Shown here: positions 49,590 through 59,088 of the stretch, in pieces
Layout: each line of letters opens with the position of its first letter
How positions within the stretch are numbered: the stretch's first letter is position 1
DNA from: Rosettibacter primus
Lineage (GTDB): Bacteria; Bacteroidota; Ignavibacteria; Ignavibacteriales; Melioribacteraceae
NCBI RefSeq assembly: GCF_036860675.1
Contig: NZ_JAYKGK010000002.1
Coordinates: 124,001-188,000, forward strand
Length of the DNA stretch: 64,000 nt
Direction of reading: 5' to 3'
Made by a program: the position numbers and the translations under genes
Notes under the pieces: generated by a model
The model's database searches: none
Seen by the model: the letters and a program-made list of their open reading frames with translations, nothing else
What the model was told of the DNA's origin: nothing

Positions 49590-51086
49590 ATGGAAGATCA
49601 AAAATTAATGCACTCTGATTTGATTTATTTAACTCCTCAAAGAACTATGGAAATTGTACTTGATACAATTAGCGAAATAATTCCTTATGAACTTGCCGTC
49701 ATTTTAAGCAAAGAATCAAACAATACATTGAAAGTAAGATACTTACGAGGACCTCTTGTTAATGATGATTTAAAAAATTTTGAAATATCACTTTACCATA
49801 GGCCTGAACTGCTTGAGGTTTTAAATGCAGGCCAGGTCAAATTAGTAGAAGAGACAAAAAACCCAGAACATAAAGACACATATTCAGGTGTAGTAAATTT
49901 ACCAATTGGACATTCTTGCATGCTTGCACCCCTAAAAATTAATGGAGAGTCACTTGGATTGATGACACTTGACCACAGTCAGTGTGATATGTTTACTCCT
50001 CAACGAGTAAACATTGCAAACTCTCTTTCAAAATTAATTGCTCTTGCACTTGCTCAAACAATTGTAAATGATTCTTTAATGAACGAAAGGGAAACTTTAA
50101 TTTTTGAACGCAATTCCTTAATCACTGATATAAATTCTGTTTTTGAGGGACTTGTTGGAAATTCTCCAAAATGGCTTCAGGTAATTGAAAAAATAAAATT
50201 GGTCGCTCCTACAGAATCTCATGTTATGATTCTTGGAGAAACTGGAACTGGAAAAGAACAGGTTGCAAAAGCAATTCATGCATTATCGAAAAGGTCAAAT
50301 AAACCTTTTATTACTTTAAACTGTTCTGCCCTCAATTATAATCTTGCAGAAAGTGAATTATTTGGACATGAAAAAGGAGCTTTTACAGGTGCTGTATCTT
50401 CAAGACGAGGAAGATTTGAATTAGCTGATGGTGGAATTTTATTTCTTGATGAAATTGGTGATTTGCCACTCGACATCCAACCAAAATTATTAAGAGCAAT
50501 TCAGGAAGGAACATTTGAAAGATTAGGAGGAGAAAAAACCATTCATGCTGATGTTAGAATAATTTGTGCTACAAACGTAGATTTGGAACAAAAAGTTAAA
50601 GAAGGAAAATTCAGAGAAGATTTATTCTATCGATTAAATGTATTCCCAATTTATCTTCCACCTCTTAGAGAAAGAAAAGATGATATTTATCTTTTAGCAA
50701 ATTACTTTCTTGAAAAACTTTCTAAAAAATTCAGTAATAAAAAATTCCTTTTAACAGATGAAGCAATTAAAATTCTGAAAGAAAATTATTGGGCAGGCAA
50801 TGTAAGAGAACTTCAAAATACACTTGAAAGAGCTGCTATTTTAAGTGCTGATGGAATTATTAAACCTTCTCATTTAATTTTTGAAAAACATTTTTCAAGT
50901 AAAAATATAATTGTTGACGAAGCTACAATTGGTTCTTTTGAAGATGAAACAAGAAAAATAATTCTAAAAGCTCTTGATATTTGCAATGGTAAAATTTATG
51001 GAAAAGATGGAGCTGCTGCTTTACTAAAACTTAAACCCACAACTCTTCAAAGTAAAATGAAAAAGTTAAAAATTACGTACAGGTGA
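49590..51086 (+). CDS. GAF-sigma-54 transcriptional activator (NorR/FhlA-like)
   Basis: 498 residues: GAF domain (about 15-165), AAA+ domain with Walker A GETGTGKE (216-223), GAFTGA, LFLDEIGDL, and a Fis-type HTH at the end (GKDGAAALLKLKPTTLQSKM). The arrangement equals NorR, which senses NO by a GAF-bound iron; the ligand here is unknown. A start at 49590 (MEDQK) behind AGGTG is preferred over the TTG at 49566. It is divergent from dps-peroxiredoxin. Confidence 0.9.
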   Translation: MEDQKLMHSDLIYLTPQRTMEIVLDTISEIIPYELAVILSKESNNTLKVRYLRGPLVNDDLKNFEISLYHRPELLEVLNAGQVKLVEETKNPEHKDTYSGVVNLPIGHSCMLAPLKINGESLGLMTLDHSQCDMFTPQRVNIANSLSKLIALALAQTIVNDSLMNERETLIFERNSLITDINSVFEGLVGNSPKWLQVIEKIKLVAPTESHVMILGETGTGKEQVAKAIHALSKRSNKPFITLNCSALNYNLAESELFGHEKGAFTGAVSSRRGRFELADGGILFLDEIGDLPLDIQPKLLRAIQEGTFERLGGEKTIHADVRIICATNVDLEQKVKEGKFREDLFYRLNVFPIYLPPLRERKDDIYLLANYFLEKLSKKFSNKKFLLTDEAIKILKENYWAGNVRELQNTLERAAILSADGIIKPSHLIFEKHFSSKNIIVDEATIGSFEDETRKIILKALDICNGKIYGKDGAAALLKLKPTTLQSKMKKLKITYR

Positions 51087-51275
51087 ATTAATTGGCTTTA
51101 TAAATCTAAGTAGCCAATAATAAAATTAAACACATATTCTGCAGATTTATAAAATTCATTTAGTTCAATATGCATTAATCTGATAAATTTAATTTTAATC
51201 TAAATGTTGACCAATTAAGATATTTTTTCATGATTAAAATTAGAGTATTTTTGAACTGGGATTTATAAGTTATTA

Positions 51276-51725
51276 ATGGAATTGGATAAAAAATATTTGG
51301 AACATTGCTTAGAGCTTGCACTAAAAGGAAAAAACAAAGTAGAACCAAACCCTCTTGTTGGTGCAGTAATTGTAAAGGATGGTAAAATTTTATCTGAAGG
51401 CTGGCATGAATATTTTGGCGGTCCACATGCAGAAGCAAATGCAATAAAAAATGCAAAAGAGGAACTCGAAGGAAGCACACTTTATTGCAATTTAGAACCA
51501 TGCAGTCATACAGATAAAAAAACTCCTCCTTGTGTACCTTTAATAATAAAAAATAAAATATCAAGAGTTGTAATTTGCACACTTGACCCAAATCCAAAAG
51601 TAAACGGAAATGGTGTTAAACAACTTCAAGAAGCCGGAATAATTGTAGATATTGGTGTACTTGAAAATGAAGCAAGGGAATTAAATAAAAAATATTTCGA
51701 ACAATTTATTAAAAAAAATGTTTAG
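51276..51725 (+). CDS. ribD: RibD deaminase domain only
   Basis: 149 residues: MELDKKYLEHCLELALKGKN, then NPLVGAVIVKDG, HAEANAIKNA (zinc ligand His and Glu) and CNLEPCSHTDKKTPPC (zinc cysteines). Together they are the diaminohydroxyphosphoribosylaminopyrimidine deaminase. Usual RibD is about 360 residues, with a reductase domain following; here it stops after the deaminase (KKYFEQFIKKNV). The next gene starts eight bases before its stop. The reductase must be encoded elsewhere or be replaced by another enzyme. Confidence 0.92.
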   Translation: MELDKKYLEHCLELALKGKNKVEPNPLVGAVIVKDGKILSEGWHEYFGGPHAEANAIKNAKEELEGSTLYCNLEPCSHTDKKTPPCVPLIIKNKISRVVICTLDPNPKVNGNGVKQLQEAGIIVDIGVLENEARELNKKYFEQFIKKNV

Positions 51726-52359
51726 CGGTATAATTGAAGAAATAGGACAGATTCAAAAAATTGATTTTATAAGTGGTGGTATTAAATTGACAATATCTGC
51801 CAATAAAATTTTAGAAGATGTCAAAATAGGTGATTCAGTTTCTGTTGATGGAATATGTCTAACTATTACATCATTTAATAAAAATTCTTTTACTGTTGAT
51901 GCTGTCGGAGAAACTCTTAAGAAAACAACACTATCAACAACAAAAAATAAATCTTATGTTAATCTCGAAAGAGCAATTAGATTTAACGAAAGAATTGGAG
52001 GACATTTAATTCAAGGGCATATAAATTCAACAGCAAAAATTACTCAACTAAAAAAAATTGGAGAAAATTTTTTACTTCAAATTGAATTGCCAGATGACTT
52101 AATGAAATATATAATTAAAGAAGGTTCAATTGCAGTTGATGGTATAAGTTTAACTGTAGCTGATATAATTGATAATAAAATAAATATTTCGATTATTCCT
52201 CATACATGGCAGAATACCACACTTAAATACAAAAAAGGAAATGATTTAGTAAATATTGAAGTTGATTTTACAGCAAAGTATATAGAAAATTTTATTAAAA
52301 ATTATTTATCACAAAAAAATGAAATTAGTGAAGAGATGTTAAAAAAATTAGGTTATTGA
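51718..52359 (+). CDS. ribE: Riboflavin synthase alpha chain RibE
   Basis: 213 residues, a two-barrel lumazine dismutase. It starts MFSGIIEEIGQI, has the first barrel motif SVSVDGICLTI and a second similar one GSIAVDGISLTV, and GHLIQGHINSTAKI between. The start overlaps ribD, and the stop is two bases from the ribBA start. Riboflavin synthase converts two lumazines to riboflavin and the pyrimidine. Confidence 0.96.
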   Translation: MFSGIIEEIGQIQKIDFISGGIKLTISANKILEDVKIGDSVSVDGICLTITSFNKNSFTVDAVGETLKKTTLSTTKNKSYVNLERAIRFNERIGGHLIQGHINSTAKITQLKKIGENFLLQIELPDDLMKYIIKEGSIAVDGISLTVADIIDNKINISIIPHTWQNTTLKYKKGNDLVNIEVDFTAKYIENFIKNYLSQKNEISEEMLKKLGY

Positions 52360-52361
52360 AA

Positions 52362-53603
52362 ATGGAAGAATTTAGAAATTTAGAAACAATCAAAAATGCA
52401 ATCAAAAAATTCCGCAATGGTGAAATGATTATTGTTATTGACGACGAAGACCGCGAGAACGAAGGTGATTTAATAATGGCTGCAGAATTTGTAACCCCAG
52501 AAGCAGTGAATTTCATTACAAGAGAAGCGCGCGGTATTCTTTGTGTAGCAATTACTCCTGAAAGAGCACAGGAATTAGAACTCCAGATGATGGTTAAAGA
52601 AAATACTTCAATTCATCAAACACCATTTACAGTATCAATTGATTATATTCACGGAACAACAACTGGAACTTCAGCATTTGATAGAGCAAAAACCATCAAA
52701 GCAATAACAGATAAAAATGTAAAACCGGAAGATTTTGCTAAACCTGGTCATATCTTCCCACTTGTTGCAAAAAAAGGAGGAGTCCTTAAAAGAGCAGGAC
52801 ACACTGAAGCTGCAGTTGACCTTGCAAAACTTGCAGGTTTGTATCCAGCAGGTGTTCTGTGTGAAATACTTGACAGTGATGGTTCGATGTGTCGAGGTGA
52901 AAACTTACAAAAATTTGCCGATAAGCATAATCTGAGTATAATTTCAATTGCAGATTTAATTGAACACAGAAGACGAAAAGAAAAATTAGTTCGTAAAATT
53001 GTTGAAGTTAATCTTCCATCAAAATATGGAGACTTCAAATTACATTTGTACGAAAACATATTAGACCCGAATGAAAATGCTATTGCATTGGTCAAAGGAA
53101 AGATTGATAATGGTGAACCTGTTCTTGTTAGAGTTCATTCAGAATGTTTAACTGGTGATGTTTTTGGTTCGTTAAGATGTGATTGCGGCGACCAATTAGC
53201 AACAGCTCTTAAAATGATTGAAAAAGAAGGGAGAGGAATTCTTCTTTATATGCGTCAGGAAGGTAGAGGAATTGGACTGGTAAATAAATTAATTGCATAT
53301 TCAATACAGGAAAAAGGAAAAGACACAGTTGAAGCAAATGAAGCACTCGGTTTCAAAGCTGATTTAAGAGATTATGGAATTGGGGCTCAAATATTAAAAG
53401 ACCTTGGAATTTCTAAGATTCGTTTAATGACAAACAACCCCAAGAAAATTGTAGGATTAAAAGGCTATGATCTTGAAATTGTTGAACGAGTCCCAATTGA
53501 AATTCCAGCAAATGAAAAAAACAGAAATTATCTTAAAACAAAGAAAGAAAAACTTGGACATTTATTAAATGAACAAACCTTAAAAAGTATTTTACCAGAA
53601 TAA
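52362..53603 (+). CDS. ribBA: Bifunctional DHBP synthase/GTP cyclohydrolase II RibBA
   Basis: 413 residues: RibB half with IVIDDEDRENEGDLIMAA and LKRAGHTEAAVDLA (about 30-205), RibA half with zinc site VHSECLTGDVFGSLRCDCGD and RQEGRGIGL (about 250-310). It provides both precursors of riboflavin. I start at the ATG at 52362 (MEEFRNLET) instead of the TTG at 52356. It lies in the ribD-ribE-ribBA-ribH operon. Confidence 0.97.
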   Translation: MEEFRNLETIKNAIKKFRNGEMIIVIDDEDRENEGDLIMAAEFVTPEAVNFITREARGILCVAITPERAQELELQMMVKENTSIHQTPFTVSIDYIHGTTTGTSAFDRAKTIKAITDKNVKPEDFAKPGHIFPLVAKKGGVLKRAGHTEAAVDLAKLAGLYPAGVLCEILDSDGSMCRGENLQKFADKHNLSIISIADLIEHRRRKEKLVRKIVEVNLPSKYGDFKLHLYENILDPNENAIALVKGKIDNGEPVLVRVHSECLTGDVFGSLRCDCGDQLATALKMIEKEGRGILLYMRQEGRGIGLVNKLIAYSIQEKGKDTVEANEALGFKADLRDYGIGAQILKDLGISKIRLMTNNPKKIVGLKGYDLEIVERVPIEIPANEKNRNYLKTKKEKLGHLLNEQTLKSILPE

Positions 53604-53614
53604 ATGGAGGAAAA

Positions 53615-54079
53615 ATGGCTGAAGTAGTTCAGGGTTATCTTAATGCAAAAGGGAAAAAATTTGCAATTGTAGTCTCCCGATTTAATGAGCTGATTTCAAA
53701 TCAGTTATTAAATGGAGCGAACGACTGCTTGATTAGACACGGTGCTGATGATAAAGACATAAAAATTTACTGGGTCCCCGGTTCATTTGAAATTCCATTT
53801 ACTGCAAAAAAAATTGCATTAACAAAAAAATTTGATGCAGTAATTTGTCTTGGTGCAGTAATTCGCGGTGCAACACCACACTTTGAATATATTGCTGCTG
53901 AAGTTTCTAAAGGGATTGCTAATGTGGGATTAGAAACAGGAATTCCTATCGTCTTTGGAATTATTACTTCAGATTCAATGGAACAGGCATTGGAAAGAGC
54001 AGGTGTAAAAGCTGGAAACAAAGGTTGGGATGCAGCTCTTACTGCAATTGAAATGAGCGATTTGATGAACAAAATTTAA
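53615..54079 (+). CDS. ribH: 6,7-dimethyl-8-ribityllumazine synthase RibH
   Basis: 154 residues: FAIVVSRFNELISNQLLNGA, VPGSFEIPF and CLGAVIRGATPHFEYIA are the lumazine-synthase motifs. His in GATPHFEY is the catalytic residue. It is the last gene of the riboflavin operon, followed by a bidirectional terminator. Confidence 0.97.
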   Translation: MAEVVQGYLNAKGKKFAIVVSRFNELISNQLLNGANDCLIRHGADDKDIKIYWVPGSFEIPFTAKKIALTKKFDAVICLGAVIRGATPHFEYIAAEVSKGIANVGLETGIPIVFGIITSDSMEQALERAGVKAGNKGWDAALTAIEMSDLMNKI

Positions 54080-54123
54080 AAACAAATAACCAACTATTTA
54101 TTTCACTAAATAATTTTATTGAA

Positions 54124-54162
54124 AACTAAAGCCACCAATTCATATTTCAGGTGGTTTTAGTT
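54124..54162. terminator. Bidirectional intrinsic terminator
   Basis: AACTAAAGCCACC and GGTGGTTTTAGTT form a 13-base stem with one wobble and a 13-base loop, with T/A-rich flanks. It ends both the ribH message (plus) and the acyl-CoA ligase message (minus), overlapping the latter's stop. Confidence 0.8.
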
Positions 54163-55872
54163 ATTCCCGTTATTAACTAAGTATCTTTTAATTTTTTGCG
54201 TTGTTGTTTTTTCAAATTCTTTTTCTCTTATATAAAACTTTTTAATCTGCTTGTAACTTGCTAATTGTTTATTAACTTTTTCAACTTCCTCTGAGATAAT
54301 TTTATGAATTAATTCCTCCGTTATTTCTACTTTTTTATTCTCCGCATATTCAATCAATGCTTCGGCATCAACTACAATTTTTGCTGCAATAATTTCATCC
54401 TGTTTTGAGTCCTTTTCACCATACACAAGTGATTCAAGAATAAATGGACTTCTGTTCAATATATCTTCAATTTCTTCCGGGAAAACATTCTTTCCATTTT
54501 TTGAAATAATAACATTTTTCTTTCTCCCATTAATATGAAGAAATCCATCTTCGTCAATGTATCCAACATCCCCTGTCTTAAACCATCCGTCAAAGAATGC
54601 CTCATTTGTAGCTTTTTCATTTTTATAATAACCAATCATTACATTTGGACCTTTAGCCCATATTTCCCCGCTCCCATTTTCATCTGGATTATGAATTTTA
54701 ATTTGAACATGAGGAAGTGGCAGTCCTGCTGCATCATCTTTGAAATTATCCAGACGATTTAATGCTAAAATTGGAGATGTTTCAGTCAATCCATATCCCT
54801 GAATAAAAGTAAAGCCAAACTCACGCAATCCCTTTGCTACCAATGGATCTGGAGCAGCACCACCTGCAATAAAAATTCTTATCGAACCACCAAATTTTTC
54901 ATGAAGTTCTGCAAAAATTTTTTTCTTTATATCTTTTAATCCAACAAAAGAAAAAAGATTTGTTAATTTTAGTAAAGGCGGAACAATAATTGATTTCAAT
55001 TTATCTTCTTTTATCCCTTTGATAATTCTTCTGAACATTTTATCATAAAGTAAAGGAACACCAAGTAAAATTGTTGCATGAACTTTTTGAAGGTCATCCA
55101 CTACAGTTTTTAACGAACGGGCATAATGAGCAGATGCACCTGCATAAAGCGGGCATAATAATCCACATGTGCATTCATAAGTATGATGCATTGGCAATAC
55201 GGATAAAAACCTGTCCTTCTCATCAATTAAAATCATGCTTACCATATCCATTAAATTTGATGCAAGATTTCTTTGTGACAACATAACTCCTTTTGCTCTC
55301 CCAAGTGAACCAGATGTAAAAATTATTTCGGCAAGTTCATCAGGATTAATTTTTGGTAATTCATTAATCGAAATTGGTTTTGCATTTTTAATCAAATCAG
55401 ACATTATTAAAAAACTTTTATCTTCACTTGTCGGGTCCATACAAATAAAATGTCTCAATTTCTTTAAGAAGCTTTTCCCTTCTGCCATCATACCTGCAAA
55501 ACTTCCAGAAAAAATTATTGCTTCAGAATCAGATTCATGAATAATATTCATTATTTCATTTGTTGTTAAATTTCTGTCAATTGGGACAACAACATAATTA
55601 AAACACATTGCAGTTAAATAACTAATAGCCCATTGAACTCTATTTTCTCCAATTAGTGCAATATGAGTTCTTTCTTTAATCCCAAGTTGATTAAGTGCAC
55701 TGCCAAATCTTAAAATATTATCGAGCAGCTCATTGAAAGTAACTTTTTTAATTGGAGTATCGTTAAGATCTTCAAGAGCTAATTTTGAGCCAAATTTTCT
55801 TGCAGATTGCAGAATCATATCTTGAATTGATTCGATATGAGGAACATCGAAATATTTCATTTCTTTTTTCAT
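54157..55872 (-). CDS. AMP-dependent long-chain acyl-CoA synthetase/ligase
   Basis: 571 residues, ANL superfamily: ATP motif IIFTSGSLGRAKGVMLSQ, acyl/aryl loop YGLTETSPILA, A5 FKTGDVGYIDEDGFLHINGR, and the late KKNVIISKNGKNVFPEEIE hinge with catalytic Lys near the C-terminus (TTQKIKRY). It activates fatty acids or a similar acid to the CoA ester. 571 residues is typical. A pepD gene ends just upstream on the same strand. Confidence 0.93.
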   Translation of the reverse strand: MKKEMKYFDVPHIESIQDMILQSARKFGSKLALEDLNDTPIKKVTFNELLDNILRFGSALNQLGIKERTHIALIGENRVQWAISYLTAMCFNYVVVPIDRNLTTNEIMNIIHESDSEAIIFSGSFAGMMAEGKSFLKKLRHFICMDPTSEDKSFLIMSDLIKNAKPISINELPKINPDELAEIIFTSGSLGRAKGVMLSQRNLASNLMDMVSMILIDEKDRFLSVLPMHHTYECTCGLLCPLYAGASAHYARSLKTVVDDLQKVHATILLGVPLLYDKMFRRIIKGIKEDKLKSIIVPPLLKLTNLFSFVGLKDIKKKIFAELHEKFGGSIRIFIAGGAAPDPLVAKGLREFGFTFIQGYGLTETSPILALNRLDNFKDDAAGLPLPHVQIKIHNPDENGSGEIWAKGPNVMIGYYKNEKATNEAFFDGWFKTGDVGYIDEDGFLHINGRKKNVIISKNGKNVFPEEIEDILNRSPFILESLVYGEKDSKQDEIIAAKIVVDAEALIEYAENKKVEITEELIHKIISEEVEKVNKQLASYKQIKKFYIREKEFEKTTTQKIKRYLVNNGNN

Positions 55873-55908
55873 AATATTATTATCTATTTTAATTGAGGAT
55901 TAACAAAA

Positions 55909-57387
55909 TCATAATACACTGCTCTTTGATATTTCTGAAATAATAGCTTTAATAAGAGTATAAAATTTTTCTACATCTGTAATCTTAACTCTTTCATCTG
56001 GTGAATGTGCCCCCTCGATAGTAGGTCCAAGAGAAATCATATCAAGCCAGGGAAATTTATCAATTAAAATTCCGCATTCTAATCCAGCATGAACTGCTTT
56101 CACATGTGGTTCTGTTTCAAATAATTTTTGATATACTTCTTTAGAAATCTTGAGCAACTTAGAATTGATATTTGGCTGCCATGCTGGATATTTATCTTCA
56201 ACATTTACATCTGCGCCTGCTAATTCAAAAACTGCTCGAATAGAATTTCCAATATTTCTCTTTGCACTTTCGATTGAACTTCTTTGACTTGTTCCAATTT
56301 TCAAATATCCATCTTCCATAGTGATGGTAGCCAAATTTGTCGAAGTTTCCACGAGACCTTCTATATCAGCACTCATTGAAATAACACCGTGTGGAACAGC
56401 AAGTAATAAATTAATTACTTTTTTTAAGAAGTCATCAGCAAAAACATTTTTGTTAATGTCATAATTTTCTTTTCTTTCGAAAATTATTTTTATATCATCT
56501 TCTTTGTTTTTATACTCAAGTGTCGTTTCAATTGTAAAAGCGTTAACAATTTCGATTGCTTTTATTTCATCTTCTGGATTAAGCCATAAAATTGCCTCAG
56601 CTTCTCGAGGAATAACATTTCTTCTCGAACCGCCATTCAAATAACTTATCTGATAATTAACTGCTTCAAGATTTTTCAGAATGAATCCTAATAACTTAAT
56701 TGCATTTGCCCTGCCTTCATGAATATTAATTCCAGAATGTCCCCCCCTTAAGCCGGATATAAATAAGTAATATGGTTTATATTTTGGATTCAATTTCCCG
56801 TAATTAATTTTTAATGAACCAATTGTATCCATTCCTCCAGCACAACCAATATAAAATGCTCCATCTTCTTCAGTATCAAGATTCAATAAATATTTTCCTG
56901 ATATAAAATCATTTTGCAAATTATTTACGCCTGTTAGACCTGTTTCTTCATCAACTGTAAATAACAATTCGATTGGACCATGTTCAAAAGTATCATCCAA
57001 TGCTATTGCAAGAGCAGCTGCCACACCAATTCCATTATCAGCCCCAAGTGTAGTTCCATCAGCTTTAAGCCATTCTCCTTGTTTAATTAATTTAATTGGG
57101 TCTTTATCAAAATCATGAATTATTTCTTTATTTTTTTCACATACCATATCGAGATGGCTTTGCAATACAATTGTTGGTGCATTTTCGTAATTAGGTGTTG
57201 GTGGTAAATAAATTAGAATGTTCCCTGTTTGGTCTTCTTTAAAACTAAAGTTGTGTTGACCTGCAAAATTTTTGATGTATAATCTAATTCTTTCTTCATG
57301 TTTTGATTGGCGGGGTATTTGACTTATTTCAAAAAATCTTTTCCACAAGATTTGAGGTGAAAGACCTTCAATAACTTCATAAGACAT
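55909..57387 (-). CDS. pepD: Aminoacyl-histidine dipeptidase PepD
   Basis: 492 residues, M20 family: IVLQSHLDMVCEKN (metal His and catalytic Asp), DGTTLGADNGIGVAAALAI (bridging Asp), TVDEETGLTGV (catalytic Glu-Glu), and GAHSPDERVKITDVEKFY near the end. Cytoplasmic metallopeptidase cleaving carnosine-type and other dipeptides. It ends before the acyl-CoA ligase; the two are about 36 bases apart. Confidence 0.95.
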   Translation of the reverse strand: MSYEVIEGLSPQILWKRFFEISQIPRQSKHEERIRLYIKNFAGQHNFSFKEDQTGNILIYLPPTPNYENAPTIVLQSHLDMVCEKNKEIIHDFDKDPIKLIKQGEWLKADGTTLGADNGIGVAAALAIALDDTFEHGPIELLFTVDEETGLTGVNNLQNDFISGKYLLNLDTEEDGAFYIGCAGGMDTIGSLKINYGKLNPKYKPYYLFISGLRGGHSGINIHEGRANAIKLLGFILKNLEAVNYQISYLNGGSRRNVIPREAEAILWLNPEDEIKAIEIVNAFTIETTLEYKNKEDDIKIIFERKENYDINKNVFADDFLKKVINLLLAVPHGVISMSADIEGLVETSTNLATITMEDGYLKIGTSQRSSIESAKRNIGNSIRAVFELAGADVNVEDKYPAWQPNINSKLLKISKEVYQKLFETEPHVKAVHAGLECGILIDKFPWLDMISLGPTIEGAHSPDERVKITDVEKFYTLIKAIISEISKSSVL

Positions 57388-57398
57388 AAATTTCTCTC

Positions 57399-58478
57399 TT
57401 AGTTATGTCGTATATTTAAAATATCGCCATCCTTAACAATGTATTCTTTACCTTCGAGGCGCCAGGCTCCTGCTTCTTTACATTTACTGAAAGAACCATA
57501 CTTTATAAAATCATCATAATGAACGACTTCGGCTCGAATAAATTTATTATAAAAGTCAGAGTGAATTACTCCTGCAGCCTGTTGAGCATTGTAGTTTTTC
57601 TTGATTGTCCATGCTCTGCATTCATCTTCGCCTACTGTAAAGAAAGATTGCAATCCAAGCATTTCATAAGAAGTTCGCAAAATTTTACTCAATGCAGATT
57701 CCTTAATTCCATAATCTTCCATGAAAATTTTCTGGTCATCCTCATTCAATTTTGAAAGTTCGAGTTCAATTTTAGCAAAGAATGGAATTATCGGAACATT
57801 CATTTTATTTAATTTCTTTCTTATTTCTTCTACATCACTATCTACAGTTTGAATGGCATCTTCATCATAATTAATTGCAATTGCAAGAGGTTTTAGTGTA
57901 ATTAATTGAAACCCAGCTAACAACTTTAATTCATTATCATCAAGATGGAGTGCTCTTAATGGTTGCTCTTTTTCACAGTGAGCAAAACATTTTTCTATTA
58001 CAGGGTATTCTCTTTTTAATCTCTCATCTTTAGATTTTTGTAAATCTTTTTTTAGCTTTTCAAGACGATTCTCAAGAAATGCTAAATCCGAAAGAAGAAA
58101 TTCTGTTTCCAGAAATTCAATATCTCTAACAGGATTAATATCGCCAAGAGGATGAATTATAGTATCATCACGAAAAGCACGAATTACATAAAATAATGCA
58201 TCATTGTTTCTAACACTATTTAAAAAAGTAGAAGTAATTTTAACTTTGTTGTCATCAGACATTCTTAAACCAGGAATATCAAATACTTCTATTGTAGCAT
58301 TAACTTTCTTTTTAGGATTGAAAATTTTCGTCAGGTTATCCAAGCGCTCGTCAGGTACTTTTACTACTTCTACGGCTGCTTCTTCTTTTATTGCACTGTG
58401 TTGTGAAGAACTTTTCGAAAGTGTATGAAATAAAGTTGTTTTACCAGAATATTGTAAACCAACCAAACCAATTTGCAT
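57399..58478 (-). CDS. ychF: YchF/OLA1-family P-loop ATPase
   Basis: 359 residues. GLVGLQYSGKTTLFHTLSK is the Walker A (the conserved GxPxxGKS is changed to GLQYSGKT); VEVFDIPGLRMS is the switch region; a YAIN-type guanine pocket (AINYDED) and the TGS/DUF933 C-terminal domain (QAAGVIHSDFYNKFIRAEV) follow. YchF is a ribosome-associated ATPase in stress response. It is immediately upstream of pepD (11 bases). Confidence 0.92.
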   Translation of the reverse strand: MQIGLVGLQYSGKTTLFHTLSKSSSQHSAIKEEAAVEVVKVPDERLDNLTKIFNPKKKVNATIEVFDIPGLRMSDDNKVKITSTFLNSVRNNDALFYVIRAFRDDTIIHPLGDINPVRDIEFLETEFLLSDLAFLENRLEKLKKDLQKSKDERLKREYPVIEKCFAHCEKEQPLRALHLDDNELKLLAGFQLITLKPLAIAINYDEDAIQTVDSDVEEIRKKLNKMNVPIIPFFAKIELELSKLNEDDQKIFMEDYGIKESALSKILRTSYEMLGLQSFFTVGEDECRAWTIKKNYNAQQAAGVIHSDFYNKFIRAEVVHYDDFIKYGSFSKCKEAGAWRLEGKEYIVKDGDILNIRHN

Positions 58479-58603
58479 TCTGCTTTCTCAAAAATTAATT
58501 TCAAAATTTGTGTTTATTAATATAATAAATAATGCATAAGATAAAGAGCCAAATAACAAGAAAATTATATGCTTACTAGTTAAACCAGAAAGTAAAATTT
58601 AAT

Positions 58604-58888
58604 TTATGAAACAATCTGTGTATGCAGTGCTATTTCTTCTAATATTGAAGTTACTTTTAAACAATCACTCAATTCACCTGAAAAGACTACAGTTTTTCCT
58701 TTCACATGTGCTTCAAAAGTATATTTGCGGGCTTGTTCATAACTGCAGCCAATTGCTTTAATTAATTGTTGAATAACTTCATCAAATGTATGAATATCAT
58801 CATTGTAGAGAATAACTTTGTAAGGAAGATTAACTGTGACTTCTTCTTCAATTACAGGTTCTACTTTACCAGGTTTTAACTCTTCCAT
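58604..58888 (-). CDS. clpS: ClpS-type Clp protease adaptor
   Basis: 94 residues: an N-terminal acidic extension, then LPYKVILYNDDIHTFDEVIQ (N-degron pocket), EQARKYTFEAHVKGKTVVFS, and the C-terminal helix. ClpS brings N-end-rule substrates to ClpAP/ClpCP. No clpA/C is adjacent. Between it and ychF (125 bases) I see nothing. Confidence 0.94.
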   Translation of the reverse strand: MEELKPGKVEPVIEEEVTVNLPYKVILYNDDIHTFDEVIQQLIKAIGCSYEQARKYTFEAHVKGKTVVFSGELSDCLKVTSILEEIALHTQIVS

Positions 58889-59088
58889 AACTTATTCTCC
58901 AATTTCTTCCCTAAATTATAAAAATGAATCCAAAAAGTGAATTCAAAAAATATACTTCATTAAATTCCTGAACTCTTATATGAGCAAATTAATTTAAATA
59001 AATACAAAAAACATTTTATATTATTTTTGAAAATTCAATTGTGTGATAATATATTTCAACATCAAGATTGAACATTTTTGGAGGATAG

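Noticed and set aside
51087..51275. FMN riboswitch upstream of ribD
   Set aside because: The 190-base gap is very AT-rich and lacks the conserved FMN-element segments.
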